From the NCBI GenBank assembly GCA_945860945.1, contig CAMASG010000018.1:1-41644 (forward strand): 41,644 bases of DNA, in the 5' to 3' direction. This stretch comes from Akkermansia muciniphila. Its GTDB lineage: Bacteria > Verrucomicrobiota > Verrucomicrobiia > Limisphaerales > SIAT01. Under the pieces are notes generated by a model. The model made no database searches. It saw only the letters and a list, made by a program, of their open reading frames with translations, and was not told where the DNA came from. Position numbers and translations under genes: made by a program. This document shows, in pieces, positions 35,155 to 41,644 of this stretch. Numbering within the stretch: position 1 is the stretch's first letter; each line of letters opens with the position of its first letter.

Positions 35155-35241
35155 GAAATCGGTCGCGCAAACAAATCCATTGGCAGCGGGTGTCGGGCTG
35201 CTATGGTTTCTCTGTTTCCGAAAACCAAAACCGCTCACGCC

Positions 35242-36390
35242 ATGAAAACTCTCCGTCCCATCGCCGCCGCCATTGTGATTCTTACGATGGCCTTCGTCGC
35301 TCATTCCGCCACCGCCGCGGGCAAGTCTGCCTCTGAGCGGTTTTTCAAGGATGCCCAAAAGTCCGGCCTCGTGTTGAGCTCGGCCAGTTCGCTCGCCTTC
35401 GGCCCAGAAGGTCTGTTGCTCGTGGCTGAACCGCGCACGGCGGCCATCGTCGCGATTGACACAGGCGACACCGGTCCGGTGAAACGTCTCGCGAAGCGTC
35501 TGGAGAACGTGTCCGCGCTCATCGCCGCCACTTTGAGTGCCCCTGTTGCGAGTGTGCAAATCGTGGACATGGCCGTGAACCCTGCGAGCGGCAAGGTCTA
35601 TTTCTCCATCACGCACGGCGCGGACAAACGCTCTGCGATTATCGTGATTGATGCCGATGGCAAGGCCGCCGCGTTCGATACCGCGAAGCTCGCCCACGTG
35701 CGCGTGCCGCTTCCCGCGAAGGAGTCCGGCAGCATCCGCAACATCTCGGATCTCGCTTTCGCTGGCGATCGCGTGCTCGTCACCGGCCAGAGCAACGAGG
35801 AATTCTCGAGCAAGATTTTCACGCTGCCGCTGCCGCTCGGGCACCAGCAGTCCGGCAAAGTCATCGGCGCGGAGACCTTCCACGTGGCGCACGGCAAGTG
35901 GGAAACGAAGGCGCCGATCACGAGCTTCTTCCCGCTCGAAGAAGGGGGCAAACATTACGTCGTCGGCGCGTTCGCCTGCACGCCGATCGCGAAGTTCCCA
36001 GTGGACGAAATCGCCACGGGCCAGAACGTGCGTGGCACCAGCGTGGTGGAACTCGGCGGCGGCAACCGGCCGCTTGACCTCTTCACCTATCAGCGTGACG
36101 GCAAGCGCTGGGTGGTCGTGAACACGCTGCGTTTCCAGAAGAACCTCTTCGGCCCGTCGAAGTATTGGGGCGTGCGCGTCTCGCTCGACTACGTGCTGCG
36201 TAGTGATGCCGCGCAGGTGAATGAGAAGGCCGCGCGCCGTAACACAGCCACGAAGTCCGGCCCCGAAGGGATCGAAATTCTCGACGTGCTCTTCGGCGCG
36301 GTGCAGGTGGACAAGCTCAGCGACAGCGAGATGGTCGTGCTGCGCGAGAACGGCGACCGCCTCGACCTCGAACTGGCCGCGCTGCCGTGA
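35242..36390 (+). CDS. Secreted beta-propeller-like hypothetical protein
   Basis: 382 residues. Signal peptide MKTLRPIAAAIVILTMAFVA then HSATAAG. The rest has repeated SSLAFGPEGLLLVAEPRTAAIVAIDTG, MAVNPASGKVYFSITHG and NISDLAFAGDRVLVTG segments, like an irregular NHL/SMP-30-type propeller. I do not recognise a family. ATG 35242 is chosen over ATG 35203 because it begins the signal peptide. Its stop overlaps the next gene's GTG (GTGA), so the two are co-translated. Confidence 0.75.
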   Translation: MKTLRPIAAAIVILTMAFVAHSATAAGKSASERFFKDAQKSGLVLSSASSLAFGPEGLLLVAEPRTAAIVAIDTGDTGPVKRLAKRLENVSALIAATLSAPVASVQIVDMAVNPASGKVYFSITHGADKRSAIIVIDADGKAAAFDTAKLAHVRVPLPAKESGSIRNISDLAFAGDRVLVTGQSNEEFSSKIFTLPLPLGHQQSGKVIGAETFHVAHGKWETKAPITSFFPLEEGGKHYVVGAFACTPIAKFPVDEIATGQNVRGTSVVELGGGNRPLDLFTYQRDGKRWVVVNTLRFQKNLFGPSKYWGVRVSLDYVLRSDAAQVNEKAARRNTATKSGPEGIEILDVLFGAVQVDKLSDSEMVVLRENGDRLDLELAALP

Positions 36391-37214
36391 GGCTCGCCGC
36401 GCGTTCGCCGCTGCTGCTGTTGGCCTGCGGTCTCGCCGCGTGGTTTGGCTGCGCGAGCGCGCCGCCGAAACAGGTTGGCGTCGCTCCGGTCGCGATTTAT
36501 CCGACCGCTGATGCGCTGCCGGCGAACCATCTGAAGTTCTACCTCGTCTTCCCCGAGCCGATGCGCGAGGGGATTTTCCTCAACCATTGCCGGCTGCTGG
36601 ACGCCCGCGGGCGCGAGGTGCCCGAGCCGTTCCGCGAGACGGAGCTGTGGTCGGCCGACGGCCGGCGGCTCACGCTCTGGCTCCATCCCGGTCGGCAGAA
36701 GACGGGCGTAAATCTGAACGTGGAGCTCGGCCCCGTGCTGCGCGAGGACGGTCACTACAGACTCGTCATCTCGGGCGAATGGTCGACGGCGCGCGGGACG
36801 CCGCTGGGACGCTATTCGGTGAAGAGCTTCATCGCTGCCGCGCCCGATCGCACGCAGCCGAATCTCGACCGCTGGCAAATACTGCTGCCGCGCGCGAAGC
36901 TCCGCGAACCGCTGCTCGTGCGGTTCGATGAGCCGCTCGACTGGGCGTTGTTGCACAGCAAATTCCGCGTGGAACGGGCTGACGGCAAGCCTGTCGCTGG
37001 AGGAATCAAAGTCGGCCGCGGCGAACGCACGTGGACTTTCACGCCAGACGAGCCGTGGCGCGCAGGCGATTACCGGCTCGCGGTGGACGTGGTGATGGAA
37101 GACCTCGCGGGCAACTCGCTCCTGCGCCCTTTCGAAGTGGATTTATCCAAGCCGGCGACCGCGCCGCAGCCAATCTCGCCGACGCGGTACATTCCTTTCG
37201 CGGTCGCGCCGTGA
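36387..37214 (+). CDS. Secreted lipoprotein with Ig-like domains
   Basis: 275 residues from GTG 36387. Lipobox A-W-F-G-C22 follows a hydrophobic leader. Two beta-rich domains begin LKFYLVFPEPMREGIF and EPLLVRFDEPLDWALLHSKF and end ...YRLVISGEW and ...GDYRLAVDVVMEDLAGN, resembling bacterial Ig-like/SbsA-type domains that mark adhesion or binding lipoproteins. Coupled to the propeller gene upstream. Ligand unknown. Confidence 0.75.
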   Translation: MRLAARSPLLLLACGLAAWFGCASAPPKQVGVAPVAIYPTADALPANHLKFYLVFPEPMREGIFLNHCRLLDARGREVPEPFRETELWSADGRRLTLWLHPGRQKTGVNLNVELGPVLREDGHYRLVISGEWSTARGTPLGRYSVKSFIAAAPDRTQPNLDRWQILLPRAKLREPLLVRFDEPLDWALLHSKFRVERADGKPVAGGIKVGRGERTWTFTPDEPWRAGDYRLAVDVVMEDLAGNSLLRPFEVDLSKPATAPQPISPTRYIPFAVAP

Positions 37215-37315
37215 GTTTTTATTGGCGAGGGCGGAACGAAAAATGAGTTGCCTGTCCCACGGCTTCTTCCTAGTTTGACCGCGTCCCGATTTCCGGGATC
37301 AAGGAGAGAGAAGTT

Positions 37316-37849
37316 ATGAAAAAGATCGAACGACTGTTGGAACAGCTCATTTTTTCGAGCCGCTGGCTGCAGGCGCCGATGTATGTCGGGCTCATCTTGG
37401 CGGGTTGCCTTTACGCCTACAAATCGCTCGTGGAGCTCTCTCATCTCGCCATGCAAGTGCAGGTACTGACCGAGGAGAAGGTGATGCTCGGCGTGCTGAA
37501 CCTCATCGACGTGACGATGGTGGCGAACCTGCTCATTATGGTAATCATCGGCGGCTACGCCACGTTCGTGAGCAAGCTCGACCTCGATGAACACGCGGAC
37601 CGTCCCGACTGGCTGCGCTCGGTGTCCGCGGGATCGCTGAAGGTGAAGCTCGCGGGATCGCTCGCGAGCGTCTCGGGCATCCACCTGCTGAAATCGTTTG
37701 TGGACATCAAAGAAGTCACGCCCGAGAACGTGAAGTGGCAAGTCATCATCCACCTCGTTTTCCTCGTTTCTACGCTCGTCCTCGCCGTCACGGAGAAAAT
37801 CCTCCACTCCACCTCCACACACGAGGCGGAGCCGGCGGGGAAACATTGA
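37316..37849 (+). CDS. UPF0114 (YqhA-type) membrane protein
   Basis: 177 residues. Starts MKKIERLLEQLIFSSRWLQAPMYVGLIL, diagnostic of the UPF0114/YqhA (TIGR00645) family, with four hydrophobic segments and conserved ASVSGIHLLKSF. A good AGGAGAGAGAAGTT ribosome site precedes ATG 37316. Inner-membrane protein of unknown function. It is the last chromosomal gene before the tRNA fragment and the integrated element. Confidence 0.93.
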   Translation: MKKIERLLEQLIFSSRWLQAPMYVGLILAGCLYAYKSLVELSHLAMQVQVLTEEKVMLGVLNLIDVTMVANLLIMVIIGGYATFVSKLDLDEHADRPDWLRSVSAGSLKVKLAGSLASVSGIHLLKSFVDIKEVTPENVKWQVIIHLVFLVSTLVLAVTEKILHSTSTHEAEPAGKH

Positions 37850-37899
37850 TAGGCATTGATTGAGTGGCGCGGGGAAGCTCCGGTTCCATTCCGAAGAAG

Positions 37900-37953
37900 T
37901 GGTGGTAGGTGCTGGATTCGAACCAGCGAAGGCGTGAGCCAACTGATTTACAG
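37900..37953 (-). pseudogene. tRNA-Tyr 3' half, likely left att site
   Basis: 54 nt reading, on the minus strand, from the anticodon loop (CTGTAAA, anticodon GTA) through the variable arm, T-arm (GCTGG-TTCGAAT-CCAGC), acceptor 3' strand ACCTACC, discriminator A and CCA. The 5' side of the anticodon stem would need ACTGA; the sequence beyond 37953 (CGCTT on the minus strand) does not pair. Identity to a tRNA stops exactly in the anticodon loop, a common integrase crossover point. Confidence 0.8.
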
Positions 37954-38286
37954 AAGCGGTAAAAGTGCCTGTTTTGCTAAGGATTTAGATTTTAAATTCC
38001 AGATTTCAGTAGATTGCACATAAAACTGATAGGAATTTGCTTTCTGAACGCTCCGCGGTTCAGGGAGAATTGCTTTTGCGTAGGGTTCATTAACCATGTT
38101 TTTGCCCGTTCATGAGCGGTTGGCAAGCATCGTTTTGGCGGATGTTGCAAGCTCGCGTGGGTTTTACCGTGTGACCGCTGCCCGCAGGAAGCAAACGGTC
38201 GGAAATCGCGCTGCCGGCGGCCACTTCGGTGCGCACCTCACCGGCGGGCGCAGTCGCGAGAGTTTTCCGCGGCGCACTGGGTCAGG
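37954..38286. other. Left end of the element, no supported gene
   Basis: The first ~130 bp are AT-richer than the rest of the window, as often seen next to att sites. They hold a small inverted repeat, CTGAAC / GTTCAG (38044-38063). Open frames on both strands from 38096 on are short and without ribosome sites; I cannot support any as a gene. Confidence 0.4.
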
Positions 38287-38496
38287 TCAGTCGGTCAGGA
38301 CGTTTTCGTAGTCGGGCATGGGATCCACGTCCTCGCAGGGTTCGCGGGTCCACGGCCCGGTGTCCGCGTCCGGAGGGGCGCGGGCCGGGGGGTTGTCACT
38401 CGCGCCGCGCTCCTCCCGTCGGGGTTCTCCCCACCCGCGTGGGATGGTCCGCTTCCGCGGACATTCCCGCGTGGAGTTTGCGGGGTGGTATCCCAG
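38287..38496 (-). CDS. Possible 69-codon frame directly after a TAG stop
   Basis: Open frame in the same register as the upstream lipoprotein gene, beginning right after its TAG (38497-38499). It has no ATG, GTG or TTG until near the end, so it would need CTG, read-through or another start. The last part (EPCEDVDPMPDYENVLTD) is acidic and looks protein-like. Codon composition is GC-rich as neighbours. Could be a 3' extension lost to a nonsense change, or just noise in GC-rich DNA. Confidence 0.3.
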   Translation of the reverse strand: MGYHPANSTRECPRKRTIPRGWGEPRREERGASDNPPARAPPDADTGPWTREPCEDVDPMPDYENVLTD

Positions 38497-39273
38497 CTAC
38501 CTCATAGCCACCTTTCGCGCGGCGATGAGCCTGCGGTGGCTGGCGTCGGTGGCTTTGTGCAATTCGTCTTTGAGCAGTGCCACGGCGTCCGCGTCGCCCT
38601 CGGCGCGGCGCTTGGCCTTGAACGTCTCCACGCCTCCCACCACGGCATCCATCGCCCTCTTGCTCACCACGCCGAAGAGGCCGGCGAGCGAGGGCATGGC
38701 CGAGACGAGCGCGCCAAGGAGGTTTGTCAGCACGGGAATGAGGACGGGAAACGCGACGGCGAGCGCGATGACGCCGCCAAAGCCGAGCGCGGAGTAGAGG
38801 CGGCTCCACCACGTCTTGCTCCGCTCGGCCTCGTAGCGTTCGCCGAGATCCATCAGCCGACCTTCGGCTTCGTGCAACCGGCGGAGGGCGGCGGCGTGGT
38901 CGGTCTGGAGATCGGCGATGGCTCCGTCTTTCGTGGCCAGCTCCCGCTCGGCTTTCACGCGCTCGGCGGCCTTTTCGGCGAGGAGGCCGTCCACGATGCG
39001 GCGGTATTCGAGCAGATCGGCGAGGGGCGGTTGGGGCAGGAGCACGGCGGCGCGGTCGTTGAATTCTTTGGCGACTTGCACGGCGCGGTTGGTGGCCGGC
39101 GCTTTGTTGAGAGCGTGAGCCACGGCGGCGACGTTCACGGCCGCGGCCTGTGTCACCTTCTCGCCGGTCGTCGCCACGCCCACGCGCGCGGCCTTGCGGG
39201 CGTCGGTGGAGCCGCACGCGCAGAGGATCATCAGAGCGAGGGCGGGCAGAAAGGCGATGAGGTGCGTGGTCAT
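38497..39273 (-). CDS. Lipobox, coiled-coil, TM protein (spanin-like?)
   Basis: 258 residues. Lipobox L-C-A-C20 follows a short hydrophobic leader. Residues 80-155 form a probable coiled coil (LLAEKAAERVKAERELATKDG ... RLHEAEGRLMDLGERYEAER), then a TM segment at about 160-200 (GFGGVIALAVAFPVLIPVL), then a cytoplasmic-looking basic tail. Lipid anchor, periplasmic coil and inner-membrane helix together are the layout expected of a one-protein spanin that fuses inner and outer membranes during lysis, though the tail is longer than in known ones. Alternative: tail or internal virion protein. Confidence 0.65.
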   Translation of the reverse strand: MTTHLIAFLPALALMILCACGSTDARKAARVGVATTGEKVTQAAAVNVAAVAHALNKAPATNRAVQVAKEFNDRAAVLLPQPPLADLLEYRRIVDGLLAEKAAERVKAERELATKDGAIADLQTDHAAALRRLHEAEGRLMDLGERYEAERSKTWWSRLYSALGFGGVIALAVAFPVLIPVLTNLLGALVSAMPSLAGLFGVVSKRAMDAVVGGVETFKAKRRAEGDADAVALLKDELHKATDASHRRLIAARKVAMR

Positions 39274-39299
39274 TTTTTATTAATAAACAAGGCGGTCGT

Positions 39300-40181
39300 C
39301 TATTCGGCCGGCGCCACGTTCAGCGTGAACGTCTGCACGTCGGACGATCCGCTGGAATTGGTAGCCACCACGGAATAGGTTCCCGAGTCGGCGAGGGTGA
39401 CGGTTAGCATAAAAGTGCCCATGCCGTTGGTCAGCGAGGAGCTGAACATCACCTCCGGCCCAAATCCAACGTCCCGAGTCCACTCGATCGTGATTGGCTC
39501 ATAATTGAAATCCGCGCGCCCTTGTGCTGACCAAGTCACAACGGTGCCCTCCTCTACGGGGTCGCCGAATAGGCCGTGCGATACTGTGGGGTTGTCGAGC
39601 CACGGCGCTGATCCCGGCGGCGGCGGTGGCGTTGTCGCCACGAATGGCAGGACATACCAAAACTTTTTGGGGGCAGGAATCGGCAATCCGGTGACGTTCG
39701 TGCCGGTGAAGTTTTTCGAGAGCTCTGTTAAGACGGCAAAAACAATCGTGCCAATTGGCACCGGCGTTTCCGCCGGCTTCGGGATCTCTTGCGCGGCTTG
39801 CCAAACCAGCACGTGCTCTTCAGCCCCAAACGTCGGGTTGTAGTTGAGGCCACTCGGGGGAACGCTCGTGCAGAACGATTCCATTTTTAAGCCCTTGCCG
39901 CATAGCCCCGAGGGCGGGTTGCCGTCCCAGACGCCGGCCGCGTCCTTTTTTTGAACGTCAAACGGGTTGCCAGCGGCAGCGCTTACGACTTTGAAAAACG
40001 CGCCCGGCACATCGGGGGCGGCAGCGGCGCGGGGCTGGACGCGGATCATCGTCCCGTTGGTGGTCTGATCCATCTCGAGGCCGGTGGCGCTGCTGATCTG
40101 CACGCGCTGCATGGCGTCCCAGAGTTTATCGAATTCCTCTTGGAGCGCGCCGCCGAATCGTTTTGGAGGGCGCCGGATCAT
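39300..40181 (-). CDS. Phage-like protein with C-terminal Ig-like domain
   Basis: 293 residues from ATG 40181. N-terminal GGALQEEFDKLWDAMQRVQISSATG helix, then a beta-rich Pro-containing middle. The last ~75 residues are an Ig-like domain (VVTWSAQGRADFNYEPITIEW ... TYSVVATNSSGSSDVQTFTLNV), common on phage tail fibres and surface proteins. Its ATG overlaps the stop of the 55-aa gene (ATGA). No named family recognised. Confidence 0.7.
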   Translation of the reverse strand: MIRRPPKRFGGALQEEFDKLWDAMQRVQISSATGLEMDQTTNGTMIRVQPRAAAAPDVPGAFFKVVSAAAGNPFDVQKKDAAGVWDGNPPSGLCGKGLKMESFCTSVPPSGLNYNPTFGAEEHVLVWQAAQEIPKPAETPVPIGTIVFAVLTELSKNFTGTNVTGLPIPAPKKFWYVLPFVATTPPPPPGSAPWLDNPTVSHGLFGDPVEEGTVVTWSAQGRADFNYEPITIEWTRDVGFGPEVMFSSSLTNGMGTFMLTVTLADSGTYSVVATNSSGSSDVQTFTLNVAPAE

Positions 40182-40345
40182 TCGGTGGTGAGCTTCCAAA
40201 GTTTCGCACACGTCCACGCTATGCTCACGAGGAGCAGGATCACGCGGAGAAAGTCCAAGATCTCGGCCATCGAAGCGAAGGCGAGAACGCCGCCGTTGAT
40301 GCCCCAGAGTTTTAGACCTTCGATGAGGTCGTCGGAGTTTTTCAT
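40178..40345 (-). CDS. 55-aa holin-like membrane peptide
   Basis: Starts ATG 40345, ends TGA overlapping the next gene's ATG. Charged N-terminus (MKNSDDLIEGLKLWG), one or two hydrophobic stretches (VLAFASMAEIL, FLRVILLLVSIAWTCA) and a short charged tail (KLWKLTTE). Size, polarity and place between tail-type genes fit a small holin, but holin assignment from this alone is inference. No clear Shine-Dalgarno sequence. Confidence 0.65.
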   Translation of the reverse strand: MKNSDDLIEGLKLWGINGGVLAFASMAEILDFLRVILLLVSIAWTCAKLWKLTTE

Positions 40346-40350
40346 TTTGA

Positions 40351-41097
40351 TTATGAGTAGATGTAGAAGGGGGAAAGCTGGGTGCCGCCGACGTGCGCGT
40401 AACCCTCGCTGTTAGGTCTGTAAACGATTCTGGAGATGTCAATGATGTAGCAGCCGTTTGAGAGGCCGCCCATATTGCGGGTCAGGTGTTCTTGGAAATT
40501 GTCGCCACCCACGTTGGTCGCGACCACGTCTCCGGTGATTGCCTCTCGGATATAAACCACGAAGCTGTTGCCGCGAACGTCCACGGGCGAATCCCACTCC
40601 ACAATCACATTTCCGTCCGCGCCCTTGACCGCCGTAATGTTTCTGGCAATGGAGCCATGACTGCTGCCGTAACCGCTCAAGTCGTCCTGCCAAATGTTCG
40701 TCAAGTGTTCGTCCGGCAAATCGGACTCGGACTGTGTGTGTCTTGTCACAACAAGCGCTTTTGCATAGGAATTGTCGGAGGGGCTTGAGTTGACCGGATA
40801 CATCAGCACCGTGTGTTGATACACTCCGACGCTGTCGGCTAATTCGCCCGTCCACTCTTTGTTCGATTTGTTAACAACGTAGGCGGTGAAAGATGAAAGG
40901 CCGAGCGGGGCGTAGGTGTCGATGGTTGAGTAAACTTGAGTCGTATAGCTAAAAACCACGCGGGCGTTGCTGATGAGGTTCGGCACGCACCAGCTTCGCC
41001 CCGTCCCTATGACGGGAATCGGGTTGCAGAAGTCTGCGACGACCGTGCCTGCCGCTGAGAGCGTTGCGAGATTCGCAATGGAGAGGTGCGCGATCAT
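40351..41097 (-). CDS. Unknown element-encoded protein, surface-like
   Basis: 248 residues from ATG 41097, which overlaps the upstream gene's stop (ATGA). Sequence is beta-rich with VFSYTTQVYSTIDTYAPLGLSSF and later NSFVVYIREAITGDVVATNVGGDNF segments; ends PNSEGYAHVGGTQLSPFYIYS. No recognised family. Position and composition suggest a virion surface or tail protein. An upstream in-frame ATG would add an Arg-rich leader unlike coding. Confidence 0.7.
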   Translation of the reverse strand: MIAHLSIANLATLSAAGTVVADFCNPIPVIGTGRSWCVPNLISNARVVFSYTTQVYSTIDTYAPLGLSSFTAYVVNKSNKEWTGELADSVGVYQHTVLMYPVNSSPSDNSYAKALVVTRHTQSESDLPDEHLTNIWQDDLSGYGSSHGSIARNITAVKGADGNVIVEWDSPVDVRGNSFVVYIREAITGDVVATNVGGDNFQEHLTRNMGGLSNGCYIIDISRIVYRPNSEGYAHVGGTQLSPFYIYS

Positions 41098-41644
41098 TCG
41101 GAGATAACGGCGGAGGCGAGGATGGTGCTGCCGTCCACGTAGGTGATGTGGAGCAGCAACTTCTTGCTCGCGGGCAGTGTGGCGGGCTTCGAGCCGAAAA
41201 ACGTCCACGACGCATCGTAGGTCAGCGGCACGTCCGAGCCTGCGCCGTGAACCACGAGCGTTGTGATTTTCCCAGCGTCGCCTCCGGCGAGCGTGAAGCT
41301 GATTGCGCCGCCGCTGGCGTAGAACACTTGGATGGAACCTGCGTCCATATCCACCACGGAGTTTTCCGCCACGCTCTGCGGCCAGACGCGGAGCGTCTTG
41401 CACTCCACCGGCTTCGTGTTGCCGCCGATGATAGGCATTCCGAGTGTGAGCGTTCCCGCCAAGTCGTCCGTCATTACCAAACCGCTGCTGCTATCAATGG
41501 TGATGCGCTTGAATTGAAGCGCGCCGTTGGAAACTCCAAAAAATATGTCGTATCCGGTTCCGATATTCTCGGCGTTGTAAAAATTGGTCGAGAGGGTCAG
41601 CGTCCCCGCGTAGTCGTCCGTGATGGAGAGGCCCGAGCCTGCCG
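41094..41644 (-). CDS. Fibre-like protein with 50-residue repeats, C-terminal part
   Basis: Runs off the right edge; at least 182 residues remain. Two copies of an SGL..TDD.AGTLTL motif (before 41644 and at about 41480) lie 50 residues apart, so the lost part probably carries more repeats. Each unit contains an ITID-type strand and turn, like tail-fibre or adhesin repeats. The end is GSTILASAVISE. Its stop overlaps the next gene's start. Confidence 0.7.
   Translation of the reverse strand, partial: AGSGLSITDDYAGTLTLSTNFYNAENIGTGYDIFFGVSNGALQFKRITIDSSSGLVMTDDLAGTLTLGMPIIGGNTKPVECKTLRVWPQSVAENSVVDMDAGSIQVFYASGGAISFTLAGGDAGKITTLVVHGAGSDVPLTYDASWTFFGSKPATLPASKKLLLHITYVDGSTILASAVISE

Larger units (their letters stand above)
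37900..41644. mobile_element. Integrated element, probably prophage (right end outside)
   Basis: The tRNA-Tyr fragment is the left boundary; the expected intact or restored tRNA-Tyr would lie at the far right, beyond the window. Inside are only minus-strand genes: a fibre-like protein with repeats, a second surface-like protein, a 55-aa membrane peptide, an Ig-domain protein and a lipobox/coiled-coil/TM protein, most with overlapping stops and starts. I see no integrase in the visible part. Confidence 0.65.

Noticed and set aside
38497-39302. Genetic recoding of TAG in the element
   Set aside because: A neighbouring gene also ends in TAG and the next stop follows after nine sense codons, which argues for ordinary stop use.

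Overview
The window reads as a piece of a GC-rich PVC-superphylum chromosome, most likely Verrucomicrobiota. The signs are a Planctomycete/Verrucomicrobium-type secreted beta-propeller dehydrogenase with a partner cytochrome, ThuA and Gfo/Idh/MocA proteins, RCC1-like repeats of the 'VVAWG...VPAGLSGVVAIAAGG' kind, weak Shine-Dalgarno sequences, and a 'CACGGAT/ATCCGTG' intergenic repeat. The assignment rests on family recall, not a search.

Layout. 1-1300: the start of a DUF4011-type helicase and a membrane-anchored RCC1-repeat protein. 1279-5439: secreted carbohydrate-related genes (ThuA, propeller-HEAT dehydrogenase, c-type cytochrome), with a strong terminator between the last two. 5440-6848: minus-strand nrdR / CxxC protein / HIT operon. 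6900-9162: TauE-like exporter, DciA-like protein, atypical SDR. 9226-18433: a large unknown secreted protein, U32 peptidase, recA, a soluble sugar-dehydrogenase-like propeller, FIST sensor and trmB. 18491-22572: a minus-strand envelope and lipid operon (LptF/G, FHA protein, accA, manA, 4TM holin-like protein). 22693-27096: small membrane protein, two Gfo/Idh/MocA oxidoreductases, tRNA-Phe, degenerate FmdB protein, family-4 UDG, Cys-rich protein. 27097-27467: a candidate structured non-coding RNA between convergent genes. 27468-32469: fba, PHP and metallo-beta-lactamase enzymes, leuA. 32470-32750: a leuA attenuator with a leucine-rich leader peptide. 32875-37849: aldo/keto reductase, lipoproteins, sulfite-oxidase-like protein, UPF0114 membrane protein. 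37900 to the right end: an integrated element, probably a prophage, abutting a broken tRNA-Tyr 3' half.

The most notable signals are not ordinary genes. First, the leuA leader has all parts of ribosome-mediated attenuation, and its promoter spacing suggests the leader peptide is translated from a leaderless transcript. Second, an orphan RNA at about 27205-27349 has a closing stem, two hairpins, a 6-bp pseudoknot and its own terminator. Third, a 54-nt tRNA-Tyr 3' half, cut exactly in the anticodon loop, marks the left att site of the element. Its visible genes (repeat-bearing fibre-like proteins, a 55-aa holin-like protein, a lipobox/coiled-coil/TM protein) form a tight overlapping minus-strand cluster that fits a tail-lysis module.
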